A stretch of 57,622 nucleotides of DNA, from contig JAIOZY010000034.1 of NCBI GenBank assembly GCA_021740385.1, positions 1 through 57,622 on the forward strand, read 5' to 3'. Shown in pieces: positions 34,115-43,040 of the stretch (position 1 is its first letter; each line of letters starts with the position of its first letter). Source of the stretch: Prolixibacteraceae bacterium (lineage in GTDB: Bacteria > Bacteroidota > Bacteroidia > Bacteroidales > Prolixibacteraceae). The translations under genes and the position numbers were made by a program. The notes beneath the pieces are model-generated. The model had not been told where the DNA came from and did no database searches. It saw nothing but the letters and a program-made list of their open reading frames with translations.

Positions 34115-34537
34115 ATGACCATTGACGAAGTACAACAGGGAATTATTAACGAGTTTTCGGCTTTTGACGACTGGATGGATAAATATGCCTACCTGATTGA
34201 ACTGGGCAACGAACTTCCCCCGTTAGACGAAAAGTACAAAACCGACCAAAACATCATCCGGGGCTGTCAGTCGCAGGTATGGATCAACGCCGAATATTCC
34301 GAAGGTAAAATAGAATACCGGGGCGAAAGCGATGCACTCATTGTAAAAGGCCTGGTTTCGCTTGTATTGCGGGTAGTTAACGGCCGTACCCCCGATGAAA
34401 TCATCAACGCCGACTTCCAGTTCATCGATGCCATCGGGCTGAAGGAACACCTTTCGCCCACCCGATCGAACGGTTTGCTGGCCATGATTAAACAAATTAA
34501 GCTTTACGCTGTTGCATTTAAAAAAATTAACGGTTAG
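34115..34537 (+). CDS. sufE: SufE-like sulfur acceptor
   Basis: Accepts persulfide sulfur from the cysteine desulfurase SufS and raises its activity in Fe-S cluster assembly. At 140 aa it matches E. coli SufE in length. The catalytic cysteine is in IIRGCQSQVWI (around residue 51), and GLVSLVLRVVNGRTPDEI is the family's helical segment. It is followed after 5 bp by a DUF59 Fe-S assembly gene. The remaining suf genes are not in the window. Confidence 0.93.
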   Translation: MTIDEVQQGIINEFSAFDDWMDKYAYLIELGNELPPLDEKYKTDQNIIRGCQSQVWINAEYSEGKIEYRGESDALIVKGLVSLVLRVVNGRTPDEIINADFQFIDAIGLKEHLSPTRSNGLLAMIKQIKLYAVAFKKING

Positions 34538-34542
34538 AAAAA

Positions 34543-34860
34543 ATGGCTGCTTCAAAAGATCAGATTATACAGGACATCATCGAAATGCTTAAAGAGGTTT
34601 ACGACCCCGAAATACCGGTAAACATTTACGACCTCGGTCTAATTTACAGCATCGATGTTGAAGATAACGGCACCGCTTCGGTTGTGATGACCCTTACGGC
34701 ACCCGGCTGCCCCGTGGCCGACATGATTGTGCAAAACGTTTACGAAAACGTGATGTCGGTTGAAGGTGTTAATGAGGCCAACATCGAACTCACCTTTGAA
34801 CCACCCTGGGATAAGTCGATGATGAGCGAAGAAGCACGGTTGGAGCTGGGGTTCTTTTAA
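34543..34860 (+). CDS. DUF59/MIP18-type Fe-S cluster assembly protein (SufT-like)
   Basis: A 105-aa protein of the DUF59 family (relatives SufT, PaaD and eukaryotic MIP18), which helps mature Fe-S proteins. Motifs: YDPEIPVNIYDLGLIY near residue 19, TLTAPGCPVADMI near 55 with the conserved Cys, and FEPPWDKSMMSEEARLELGF at the end. It is co-transcribed with sufE. Confidence 0.9.
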   Translation: MAASKDQIIQDIIEMLKEVYDPEIPVNIYDLGLIYSIDVEDNGTASVVMTLTAPGCPVADMIVQNVYENVMSVEGVNEANIELTFEPPWDKSMMSEEARLELGFF

Positions 34861-35103
34861 GAAAAGAATAAAAGCAATCAGGCAAATGCAGAAGTTTTTT
34901 GAATGATGTTTAAATTGTATTAGCATTCCCTATCCGTTGCATACTTTATGAAACATCAACTTTTCATCTGTTAAAATGGCAGGAATTCTTCAATGTTTTC
35001 AGGGTTTATGGTTTTCATTTCGTTAATCCTAAAACGAAAAATTAGTCATAAATTTTTCGAATTAAACCGAAAAATTTACCCTGGCCATGACCTTATCTTG
35101 AAA

Positions 35104-35961
35104 TTATTTTCCCGATTCAAACTGATCCAACACCTTAACTGCGGCCTCCCTTCCCCGCTCAACAATCTCTTCGTATTTGTGAAAATCGTACGTACCGTAT
35201 AAGCCACGTTCGAGGCGGATAACCAAATCGGGGTTGTATTTCTCGATGTTGAGCTCCGAAATACGGTTCAGCATTATACCGATGGTTTTGTTAACCAGCT
35301 CGACATAACCCGGCAGGTCATTCTCCCTGAACGGAAAAAACGAATTTTTCTTTGGTTTTTGCTTCTTCTTGTCTTTTACCTCGTCAGGTTTGTCGGGTGT
35401 ATTCGACTCAACATTCACGGCAATTAAAACATCGCCTTTGTTCCGTTTCACCCTGTCGATGGGCGTTGGGTTCAGCAAACCGCCATCAACTAAGTAGCTG
35501 TCGCCACTTTCGAGCGGCCTGAAAAAAGTCGGTATCGATATGGAGGCCCTGATGGCTTTATACATGCTGCCACGATCGAAAACCACTTCTTTGCAATTGA
35601 TAATGTCGGTTGATACAGCTGCATAAGGAATGGACATATCTTCAATATTCTGATCGGGGATAATTTTGCTTAATGTTTCGAAAAGCCTTTCCCCTTTTAC
35701 CAGTCCATTAATGCTGATGGTTACATCAAACAATTTGAAAATATCTACCCTTGAGAGCGAAAACATCCAATCCTTAAATTTTTTGAAGTTTCCCGATGCA
35801 TACATCCCGCCTACAAAAGCCCCCATAGATGTTCCGGCAACAGAACCAATTTCGTAACCGCGTTTTTCAAGTTCTTCAATAATGCCAATATGCGCGATGC
35901 CCCGGGCACCACCACTCGATAAAACAAGTGCAACTTTTTTCGGAGCTCTTTTTCTCATCAT
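35104..35961 (-). CDS. Patatin-like phospholipase/esterase
   Basis: A 285-aa patatin family lipid acyl hydrolase (RssA/YlbK-like). The oxyanion-hole loop is LSSGGARGIAHIG near residue 14, the nucleophile Ser is in GTSMGAFVGG near 44, and the catalytic Asp in DGGLLNPTPID near 165. There is no signal peptide, so it is cytoplasmic. A Lys-rich insert (KDKKKQKPKKN) near 200 could contact membrane phospholipids. Confidence 0.88.
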   Translation of the reverse strand: MMRKRAPKKVALVLSSGGARGIAHIGIIEELEKRGYEIGSVAGTSMGAFVGGMYASGNFKKFKDWMFSLSRVDIFKLFDVTISINGLVKGERLFETLSKIIPDQNIEDMSIPYAAVSTDIINCKEVVFDRGSMYKAIRASISIPTFFRPLESGDSYLVDGGLLNPTPIDRVKRNKGDVLIAVNVESNTPDKPDEVKDKKKQKPKKNSFFPFRENDLPGYVELVNKTIGIMLNRISELNIEKYNPDLVIRLERGLYGTYDFHKYEEIVERGREAAVKVLDQFESGK

Positions 35962-36013
35962 GCGATATATTTTCTGAATTCACGTACAAACATACGAACA
36001 TGAATCTTCATAA

Positions 36014-36046
36014 TTTGAAGAGAACCAAACATTTTTTCTATTTTTG
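36014..36046 (+). promoter_or_regulatory. Promoter of the queuosine operon
   Basis: TTTG at 36014-36017 and TATTTTTG at 36039-36046 are separated by 21 bp, matching the Bacteroidota -33/-7 promoter (TTTG, about 19-21 bp, TAnnTTTG). Transcription would begin just ahead of the riboswitch aptamer. Confidence 0.65.
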
Positions 36047-36058
36047 CAGGAAATTAAT

Positions 36059-36100
36059 ACAGACAGTTCGAAACCATCCTGTCTATAAATAAAACTACGG
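36059..36100 (+). ncRNA. Probable preQ1-I riboswitch
   Basis: A 6-bp stem AGACAG/CTGTCT encloses the 12-nt loop TTCGAAACCATC and is followed by an A-rich tail ending AAAACTACGG, which can pair GG with the loop CC to form the H-type pseudoknot of preQ1 class I. The aptamer ends 3 nt before a short ORF overlapping queC, and preQ1 is made by this pathway. The compact size and position strongly fit; pairing was judged by eye. Confidence 0.72.
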
Positions 36101-36103
36101 AAA

Positions 36104-36190
36104 ATGAAACAGAACAAATTACATTTCGATGTTGTCCTGAAAATGGGCGTCACAGATTTTAGACCTCACAAATTCATATCGATAAAATGA
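36104..36190 (+). CDS. 28-aa ORF between riboswitch and queC
   Basis: ATG right after the aptamer opens a 28-codon frame ([20 protein letters not shown]...) whose TGA overlaps the queC ATG as ATGA. It may be a leader peptide whose translation, gated by the riboswitch, is coupled to queC, or the remnant of a former gene. No homologue is known to me. Confidence 0.4.
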   Translation: MKQNKLHFDVVLKMGVTDFRPHKFISIK

Positions 36191-36915
36191 AACGGGCCGT
36201 TGTACTGCTATCGGGCGGGTTAGACTCGTCGGTAGCCATTCATTTAGCCCGGAGCAAAGGATTTGAGGTTTATGCCCTTTCGTTCAACTACGGGCAAAAG
36301 CACAACAAGGAACTGGAATGTGCCAAAGCCACGGCTAAAAAAACCGGAGCCGTGCAGCACAACATTGTTACTTTGCAGTTGAACCTCTGGGGCGGAAGTT
36401 CGCTTACCGATTCCAGCATCGATGTTGAAGACGGCGATGTAAACCGCACCGACATTCCACAAACTTACGTTCCGGCGCGCAACATGGTTTTCCTTTCGGT
36501 TGCCGCGTCGTATGCCGAGGCCATTGGCGCTCAGGATATTTTCATCGGGGTGAGCGAGGTCGATTATTCGGGCTATGTCGATTGCCGCGAAGAATTCATC
36601 ACAGCCATGCAAAAAGCCATTAACAAAGGCACGGTTATGGGAGCAGAACAAGGAAAGCCAATTACCGTTCATGCCCCGTTTATACACAAAACCAAAGCCG
36701 AGGAAATAAAACTGGGCGAGGGACTTGGTGTTGACTGGAGCCTGACCTGGAGCTGCTACCGGGGGGGCGTAAAACCCTGTGGCACTTGCGACAGCTGCCT
36801 GTTACGGGCCAAAGCCTTTGCCGAAGCCGGCGTGGTTGATACGGCATTATTAAAAGCCTCCCCTAACCTCCCGAATCGGGATAAACTCTCCCAAGGAGGG
36901 GAATCAACGGATTAA
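36187..36915 (+). CDS. queC: 7-cyano-7-deazaguanine synthase
   Basis: Converts 7-carboxy-7-deazaguanine to preQ0 with ATP and ammonia. The PP-loop is LLSGGLDSS near residue 7. The four-cysteine zinc site is [15 protein letters not shown] near 196. At 242 aa it is about 20 residues longer than usual: the extra C-terminus ([20 protein letters not shown]) is encoded by a G/C-rich palindromic element that has extended the frame. The core enzyme is intact. Its start overlaps a 28-codon frame, and queE follows 97 bp later. Confidence 0.94.
   Translation: MKRAVVLLSGGLDSSVAIHLARSKGFEVYALSFNYGQKHNKELECAKATAKKTGAVQHNIVTLQLNLWGGSSLTDSSIDVEDGDVNRTDIPQTYVPARNMVFLSVAASYAEAIGAQDIFIGVSEVDYSGYVDCREEFITAMQKAINKGTVMGAEQGKPITVHAPFIHKTKAEEIKLGEGLGVDWSLTWSCYRGGVKPCGTCDSCLLRAKAFAEAGVVDTALLKASPNLPNRDKLSQGGESTD
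36857..36902. repeat. Palindromic element inside the 3' end of queC
   Basis: A G/C-rich stretch with nested inverted repeats: CCCGA-A-TCGGG at 36870-36880 inside outer arms of the CCTCCCCT and AGGAGGGG type. It is foreign to the QueC core and supplies the C-terminal extension. Its CCCGA/TCGGG core resembles the palindromes in the pseudo-tRNAs. Confidence 0.55.
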
Positions 36916-37012
36916 CTTTTCAGGGTTTTTACCCTGTAAGTTTTGAATAGGCCTGCATCAAAAATGAAGGGCATTATAAATATTGAAAATTATTGAAAAA
37001 TGAACAAATCCA

Positions 37013-37885
37013 ATGGAAGCTAAATCAAATTATATATTTTTTGCACCTGAAGCCGTTTTTCCCATTATCAAAGACGAAAACGGGAAAGCATTGAACAACA
37101 AACCAGCAACCGGGTTTCCCGTGGCCGGAACCCTCCAGGGGGAAGGCAAAATGGCCGGCATACCTGTTTTGTTTATCCGCACGGCCGGGTGTAACCTGCG
37201 CTGCATGTGGTCGCTGCCCAATGGTGAAGTAAGCCTATGCGATACACCCTATGCCTCGTTCAACACCCCGGGCGAAAAACGCGTGGCTGTTGAAACGGTA
37301 AAGAACACCATCCTTCAAAATATTGGGATGCTAAACCACCTGGTTATTTCGGGGGGTGAACCGTTTATACAGCCCGGTTCCCTTGTTGAACTGATTTCGA
37401 TGTTAAAAACAGAAAAAAACCTGCATATCAGCATTGAAACCAACGGAACATTGTTTGACCAAAAACTGGTCGAGGCTGTAGATTTTTTCAGCATTTCACC
37501 CAAACTGAAAAATTCGGTTCCAACTAAAGAGAAGCTTGATAAAACCAAAACAGTGATACCTTTTAAGCCTGACCAGGCCGAGAAAACCAGACGTAATATT
37601 CGGGTTATTCAATCAATAATCGATCATTGTAATGCCACAAAAGAGAAAGATTTCCAGTTGAAATTTGTGGTACAAAACCATAGTGAAATTGAAGAAATTG
37701 AAAACGACTTTCTGAATTGCTTAAACGGCTGGAAACCCGATGATGTTGTTTTGATGCCTTTGGGCAGCACACCCGATGAATTGCTACAAACCCGCATGGT
37801 AGCTGTCGAGGCTGCAATTGAACGTGGCTGGCGGTACAGCCCAAGGTTACAAATAAACTATTTTGGGGGAAAAGCAGGGGTTTGA
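37013..37885 (+). CDS. queE: 7-carboxy-7-deazaguanine synthase (radical SAM)
   Basis: Radical SAM enzyme that contracts 6-carboxytetrahydropterin to 7-carboxy-7-deazaguanine. The cluster motif is TAGCNLRCMW then VSLCDTPYASF near residues 60-85: Cys-x3-Cys as usual, but 11 residues instead of two before the third Cys. HLVISGGEPFIQPG near 110 and FSISPKLKNS near 158 are family motifs. Length 290 aa with extra loops, as in other Bacteroidota. A toxin pair separates it from queF. Confidence 0.9.
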   Translation: MEAKSNYIFFAPEAVFPIIKDENGKALNNKPATGFPVAGTLQGEGKMAGIPVLFIRTAGCNLRCMWSLPNGEVSLCDTPYASFNTPGEKRVAVETVKNTILQNIGMLNHLVISGGEPFIQPGSLVELISMLKTEKNLHISIETNGTLFDQKLVEAVDFFSISPKLKNSVPTKEKLDKTKTVIPFKPDQAEKTRRNIRVIQSIIDHCNATKEKDFQLKFVVQNHSEIEEIENDFLNCLNGWKPDDVVLMPLGSTPDELLQTRMVAVEAAIERGWRYSPRLQINYFGGKAGV

Positions 37886-37952
37886 ATTATTTCATTATTA
37901 TTATAAATTGATGTAATTTTATAAGATCATTTAAACAAATAATTGACGAAAT

Positions 37953-38261
37953 ATGTCGCAAATAACACTTGACATTGATTCTGAAACCGCTAAGAAACTT
38001 AACAAATACATCAAATCATTTGGCAGTAAGGATTTGCTTTTCCAAAAATTTATTGAATTCCACAAAAAAAAGTTGAAAAAGGAAATAGCCCGTATGCAAA
38101 TCGATTTAAATGAATTTGAACAGAAATATAAAATTTCCAGTCAGGAATTTTATAAAAAGTTTGAGACTGGTGATTATAGCGATGATCGTGATTATATAAT
38201 TTGGGCAGGACTTTACGAAATGAATAAGGAAAGTATCGACAAGCTTAATCAGTTGTCATGA
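37953..38261 (+). CDS. Putative antitoxin (TumA-like position)
   Basis: A 102-aa charged, helical protein (LDIDSETAKKLNKYIKSFGS; later LKKEIARMQIDLNEFEQKY). Its stop overlaps the start of a TumE-like gene as ATGA. Helical, coiled-coil composition and position match the antitoxin of such pairs. The sequence is more AT-rich than the flanking queuosine genes. Confidence 0.55.
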   Translation: MSQITLDIDSETAKKLNKYIKSFGSKDLLFQKFIEFHKKKLKKEIARMQIDLNEFEQKYKISSQEFYKKFETGDYSDDRDYIIWAGLYEMNKESIDKLNQLS

Positions 38262-38644
38262 TTCAAAAATATTTTTCACAGATTAGGAATGAAATAGAAA
38301 AGTACAATCACATTATTGAAGACTATTCCTTAACTGACAAAACATATAGTGATGCAAAAGGATACATTGATGGAAAATTAGTTTTTATTAATGATAGTAT
38401 TCTTGAATTCAGTGAAGTTAAAAACATAGAAACAGGTTCAAAAATTAAATACCGCTATCATTACCAAACACACGATAATCAACTGATATTTAGATACGAC
38501 AATGCAAATCATCACCGTGAATTAAAATCGTTTCCGCATCACAAGCACTTATATAAAAGCATTGTTCCCTGTTATGAACCAGATATAAAAGCCATACTTC
38601 AAGAAATTGAAGTAATCGTTTTAAGAAACGAAAAAAAATATTAG
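38258..38644 (+). CDS. DUF6516/TumE-like toxin
   Basis: A 128-aa protein with the DUF6516 (toxin TumE) pattern: GYIDGKLVFINDSILEFSEV, then KIKYRYHYQTHDNQLIFRYD and ELKSFPHHKHLY with conserved His residues. Toxins of this family are thought to act in two-gene TA operons with a small upstream antitoxin, as here. It sits between queE and queF, interrupting the operon, and its AT content fits acquisition. Confidence 0.68.
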   Translation: MIQKYFSQIRNEIEKYNHIIEDYSLTDKTYSDAKGYIDGKLVFINDSILEFSEVKNIETGSKIKYRYHYQTHDNQLIFRYDNANHHRELKSFPHHKHLYKSIVPCYEPDIKAILQEIEVIVLRNEKKY

Positions 38645-38693
38645 TAATTTGATTATCCGAAAGATTCCTGATTAATCTTAGAATTAAACCCTT

Positions 38694-39566
38694 ATGCAAC
38701 CCGAAGCAACACATCTTGGAAAAAAAAGCAGTTACCCGCAACAGTACGATCCCTCGGTACTTGTAGCGGTTCCCCGCAAGCTTAACCGAAAACATTTAGG
38801 GTTAACTGATAGCGACCTTCCGTTCTCCGGTGTGGATGTATGGCATGCTTACGAGTTCAGCTTTCTCTCCAAAAACGGACTGCCCGTTGTCGGTATCCTT
38901 AAATTGGTTTACCCGGCTACCAGCGATTTTTTGGTCGAGAGCAAATCGCTAAAGCTATACCTCAACTCGTTTAACATGGAACGCTTTGGCGAAACTCCCG
39001 AAAAAGGCATTGCCGAAATCGTTGAAATAATTAAAACCGACCTTTCAAAATTACTTCGGTGCGATGTTCAGGCAACAGTGTTTGATCATATTAGTATGAC
39101 AAACGCCACCGGTTTTGAAGAATATACCATCATTGAAGACACCCTTGCAGCCGAAAACATGACTTGTAACAAGTATACAGAAAACCCCGAATTACTGGAT
39201 GAAACCGGCCTGCCGGGGGAATTGAAATGGGGCACCCACCTGTTGCGCAGCAACTGTAAAATTACCCACCAGCCCGACTGGGGTTCGGCGTATGTATACA
39301 TGAAAGGGGACAACCTTCCCACGGCCCAAAGTTTTCTGAAATACATTGTATCGTTACGCAACAAAAACCACTTTCACGAAGAAATTTGCGAAACAATCTT
39401 TAAGCGCTTATCCGACCGTTTTCAACCTTCACAACTATTGGTAACCTGCTTGTATACGCGCCGGGGCGGTATCGATATTTGCCCGGTACGTATTTCGCAC
39501 AAACTCGATTTACCTGTTGGTTTATGTTCGCCCAATATTTTAACAAAGCCTACTTTCCGCAGGTAA
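38694..39566 (+). CDS. queF: NADPH-dependent 7-cyano-7-deazaguanine reductase, type II
   Basis: Reduces preQ0 to preQ1 with two NADPH. At 290 aa it is the long, fused-domain type known from E. coli. The family motif ESKSLKLYLNSFNMERFG lies near residue 83. The catalytic Cys is in SNCKITHQPDWGS near 184, which forms the thioimide. The product preQ1 is the ligand expected for the riboswitch in front of queC. About 50 bp after the inserted toxin gene. Confidence 0.93.
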   Translation: MQPEATHLGKKSSYPQQYDPSVLVAVPRKLNRKHLGLTDSDLPFSGVDVWHAYEFSFLSKNGLPVVGILKLVYPATSDFLVESKSLKLYLNSFNMERFGETPEKGIAEIVEIIKTDLSKLLRCDVQATVFDHISMTNATGFEEYTIIEDTLAAENMTCNKYTENPELLDETGLPGELKWGTHLLRSNCKITHQPDWGSAYVYMKGDNLPTAQSFLKYIVSLRNKNHFHEEICETIFKRLSDRFQPSQLLVTCLYTRRGGIDICPVRISHKLDLPVGLCSPNILTKPTFRR

Positions 39567-39623
39567 ACATTCTCCAACAGGTGTAAATATTTTCTACTTT
39601 TACGGGTTTGAAGCACATAAACA

Positions 39624-40133
39624 ATGGATAAATTAACATCAGGAATACTTTTACAAATAGAAACCGTTGGCCCCGAGGGGCACAAACTAATCTGGGTTTT
39701 TCTGATTCTCGTGGCAATTGCTTTCGGGGCATGGTTTGTACTTCGAAAAAAAGGGCATTCCTGGTTATCGTTCAATACTTTAAAAGTTGAAATCAAAAAA
39801 AATAAAATCTATCACCCCGAAACCGTTACCCTTTCGGTAAAAAATAAACGAAAAGACGCCGTTGTTATTGGCTCTGTAAATCTCACCTTCAGAGGGTTCA
39901 ATAAAAAACGATCGTTCAAAATAACCCGGGTGGCCGGCAAAAAAATATATCCGCTTTTTCTCGAAGCAGGAAATAACCATACCATTGTAATTGCCCTGGT
40001 CTCTTTTTATTCCAAATACCCTGAACTGAAAAAGATGGCACGATTACGAATTGAAGTAAACACAGAACAGGGCAAAACCCATAACACTCGTTACCTTCTT
40101 TTAAAACCAACACTTTTCAGAAGCAACCGATGA
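39624..40133 (+). CDS. Hypothetical protein with N-terminal membrane segment
   Basis: A 169-aa protein, not recognised. One transmembrane helix lies near residues 20-40 (LIWVFLILVAIAFGAWFVL), then a basic, beta-rich domain (NKIYHPETVTLSVKNKRKDA, VVIGSVNLTFRGFNKK) of Ig-like appearance. Its stop overlaps the pullulanase start by 4 bp, so the two are translated together, though no functional link is apparent. Confidence 0.6.
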   Translation: MDKLTSGILLQIETVGPEGHKLIWVFLILVAIAFGAWFVLRKKGHSWLSFNTLKVEIKKNKIYHPETVTLSVKNKRKDAVVIGSVNLTFRGFNKKRSFKITRVAGKKIYPLFLEAGNNHTIVIALVSFYSKYPELKKMARLRIEVNTEQGKTHNTRYLLLKPTLFRSNR

Positions 40134-42073
40134 ACTGGAAATTTAACCATATCGACTTTTCGGTATACCCATACTACGACAAAAAACCGTTGGGTATGTT
40201 TTGTAACGATGATAAAGCCACCATATCAATATGGGCACCCACGGCAACGAAAGTACTATTTAGGCTTTATGCCGATGGTTTTCATGGTGAGCCTTTCGAA
40301 GTTTTCGAAATGCATAAAGGCAAAAAAGGGGAATGGCTTTATCAGCTTGAAGGGAATCATCACGGAACCTATTATACGATTCAATGCATGATCGATGGTC
40401 ACTGGATGGACGAAATCCCCGACCCGTATGCTTTTGCCGTTGGGGTAAACGGCCGGCGTGCCATGTGCTGCAATTTTAACCACACAAACCCTCCGGGGTG
40501 GAATACCGATCAGCGGGTGTTGCCCAAACATTACACCGATATGGTGCTTTACGAATTGCACGTCCGCGACTTCAGCATTGATGATTTCTCCGGAATAAAA
40601 AATAAAGGAAAATACCTGGCCTTCACCGAAAAAAATACGCTATCGCCCGAAGGTTTAAAAACCGGAATTGGCCACCTTGTTGAAATGGGCATAACCCATG
40701 TTCATCTTCTACCGGTTTTCGATTTCCTTACCGTTGACGAAGCCCACCCCCAAAAAAAACAGTACAACTGGGGCTACGACCCATTGAACTTTAATGCTCC
40801 CGAAGGATCATACGCCACCGATCCGTTTAACGGGGAAACCCGTATAAGGGAATTCAAGCAAATGGTTATGGCCCTGCATGAAGCAGAAATCGGTGTAATA
40901 ATGGATGTTGTATATAACCATACTGCCCTCATCAACCACTCCTATTTTAACCAAACCGTGCCGGGGTATTTTTACCGGCAGCGTTACGACGGTTCGTTCA
41001 GCGATGCCAGCGGGTGCGGCACCGAAGTTGCTACCGAAAGGGCCATGGTACGCAAATACATTGTCGATTCGCTGAAATTCTGGGCAAATGAATACCACAT
41101 CGACGGGTTTCGCTTCGACCTGATGGGGGTATACGACCTCGATACAATGAAACAAATCAGGAAGGAACTGGATGTTATTGACCCGCGCATTGTAATGTAC
41201 GGCGAGGGCTGGACTGCTGCCCCCAGCCCAATGGATGAAAAGCACAGGGTCGTAAAAGACAATGCCCCGAAACTGGACCGCACAGCCATGTTTAACGACG
41301 ACTTCAGGGATGCCATGAAAGGGCACTGGGGAAAACCTTCAAGCCGTGGTTTTGCCAGCGGGCAAACACTCAACGAGGAATCGGTGAAATATGCCATTGT
41401 TGGTGCAACCCACCATCCGCAAATCGTTTACAATTATGTTGCTTCAACCAAGTGGGCATGGTCGCTTTCACCCGGGCAAAGCATTAATTACATTTCGTGC
41501 CACGACAACTACACCTTTTACGACAAATTAAAATTGTCGAAGCCCGATGCCACGTTGCACGAACTGGCACGAATGGTGTGCCTGGCAGGGGCTGTATTGC
41601 TCACCTCGCAGGGTGTTCCTTTTTTACACGCGGGTGTGGAAATGCTACGCACAAAACGCGGTAATGCCAACAGTTACAAATCGCCCGATGAGGTTAACAT
41701 GATCGATTGGAGCCGGAAAGCGATGTTTTCGTATGTAACCCGCTATTTTCAAAAGTTAATGGTTATACGAAAAAAGCACCCGGCATTCAGGATGACAAGC
41801 GCTGAAATGGTAAAAAAACACTTGAAATTTTCAGAACATTACATGCCCGGGGTGGTTGCTTACGAATTGAGCAAAAATGCAAACGGCGATGACTGGAAAC
41901 ACATTTTTGTTATTTTTAACAACAACCCCGATCCGGTAATTTACCCGGTAAAAAAACGAATATGGAAAGAAATTGCCAACGGGCTGGCTGTTGATGAAAA
42001 CGGACTTTCACAACACGAATCACATTCGGTTTTTGTACCTCCGGTTTCAATGCTGATGCTGGTTGCAAATTAA
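40130..42073 (+). CDS. pulA: Type I pullulanase
   Basis: Hydrolyses alpha-1,6 bonds of pullulan or glycogen-type glucans. Domains: N-terminal CBM48-type (about residues 15-110, IWAPTATKVLFRLYAD), GH13 barrel with conserved regions DVVYNHT near 263, DGFRFDLMGVYD near 325 (nucleophile Asp), MYGEGWTA near 358 (acid/base Glu) and SCHDNYTFYDK near 455, then a C-terminal beta domain. No signal peptide, so intracellular glycogen debranching is likely, together with the operon at 3.4-8.1 kb. Confidence 0.93.
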   Translation: MNWKFNHIDFSVYPYYDKKPLGMFCNDDKATISIWAPTATKVLFRLYADGFHGEPFEVFEMHKGKKGEWLYQLEGNHHGTYYTIQCMIDGHWMDEIPDPYAFAVGVNGRRAMCCNFNHTNPPGWNTDQRVLPKHYTDMVLYELHVRDFSIDDFSGIKNKGKYLAFTEKNTLSPEGLKTGIGHLVEMGITHVHLLPVFDFLTVDEAHPQKKQYNWGYDPLNFNAPEGSYATDPFNGETRIREFKQMVMALHEAEIGVIMDVVYNHTALINHSYFNQTVPGYFYRQRYDGSFSDASGCGTEVATERAMVRKYIVDSLKFWANEYHIDGFRFDLMGVYDLDTMKQIRKELDVIDPRIVMYGEGWTAAPSPMDEKHRVVKDNAPKLDRTAMFNDDFRDAMKGHWGKPSSRGFASGQTLNEESVKYAIVGATHHPQIVYNYVASTKWAWSLSPGQSINYISCHDNYTFYDKLKLSKPDATLHELARMVCLAGAVLLTSQGVPFLHAGVEMLRTKRGNANSYKSPDEVNMIDWSRKAMFSYVTRYFQKLMVIRKKHPAFRMTSAEMVKKHLKFSEHYMPGVVAYELSKNANGDDWKHIFVIFNNNPDPVIYPVKKRIWKEIANGLAVDENGLSQHESHSVFVPPVSMLMLVAN

Positions 42074-42987
42074 TTGGGTTTCCCTTTCCTGTTCCCCATC
42101 TTAAACAGGATTTCCTTTTCGCGCTTGGTCAGGCTGTCGTACCCCGATTTGGCAATTTTATCAAGAATTTCGTTAATCGATTCTTTTTGAGCACGTTTCT
42201 TTTTGTTGTATTCCCAGTCGGTCATGCGTTGTGCAGAATTGCCCCTGTGGGTTACACGCATCCTTTTTTTTGTTTTAAATTTAAACCGTTTGCCCAATTC
42301 ATACAGGAAGTTGTTGAAACCGGCAGTAAAATCTTTCCCTTTTTTTAGCTGCATCATGTACAGAAAACCCCATGCAGCCCCGCCCAGGTGTGCAATATTG
42401 CCACCAGCATTCGAACCGGTAATTCCCAGCACGTAAATCAAAACAGAAAAGGCTGCAATCCAAACAATTTTTATCGGTCCAAAAATGGAACTTATCAGCA
42501 AAAGGTTAACCCTGAAATTGGGTGCATAAACGGCTGTGGCAACTACAATGGCAATGATTGATGCCGAGGCCCCGAGCAACATCCCGTGAGGTGCTATGTC
42601 GGAAAATGCCGGGAACAGGTTATAAGCCGCAATGTAAAGGATGCCACCGGCCAAACCGCCCAAAACATACAGGCCAAGCAGTTTTTTCTCATCAAAATAC
42701 ATCAGGAACATTTTTCCAAACCAATACAGCCACAAAAGGTTAAAAAGGATATGGATAAAGTCGTAATGCAGGAACATGTACGTAACCAGTGTCCAGGGGC
42801 GGTATATCAACAAGCCAATATCGGATGGCAATGCCAGCCACTCAATTAATCCGGGGTCACTTTTAAAAAGAAAAAAGATTATATAAACCAACCGCACAAA
42901 CAGAAAAACTGCAAGATTAGCATAAATTAACCGGGTAACAATTGATCCCCGTTTAAACGTACTTTTTATTTCACCCCAAATATCCAT
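42070..42987 (-). CDS. Rhomboid family intramembrane serine protease
   Basis: A 305-aa rhomboid with about six transmembrane helices. The active-site Ser is in GASASIIAI near residue 142 and the catalytic His in NIAHLGGAAWGF near 198, so it is expected to be active. The C-terminal 90 residues are soluble and highly basic (KRFKFKTKKRMRVTHRG), with a helical tail ending GNRKGKPN. It is 53 bp downstream of a second rhomboid gene. Confidence 0.9.
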   Translation of the reverse strand: MDIWGEIKSTFKRGSIVTRLIYANLAVFLFVRLVYIIFFLFKSDPGLIEWLALPSDIGLLIYRPWTLVTYMFLHYDFIHILFNLLWLYWFGKMFLMYFDEKKLLGLYVLGGLAGGILYIAAYNLFPAFSDIAPHGMLLGASASIIAIVVATAVYAPNFRVNLLLISSIFGPIKIVWIAAFSVLIYVLGITGSNAGGNIAHLGGAAWGFLYMMQLKKGKDFTAGFNNFLYELGKRFKFKTKKRMRVTHRGNSAQRMTDWEYNKKKRAQKESINEILDKIAKSGYDSLTKREKEILFKMGNRKGKPN

Positions 42988-43040
42988 GGTTGTAATTTAA
43001 CAATTTTCTATTGGCTTAATAAAAAAAAACGTGCGCGAAA

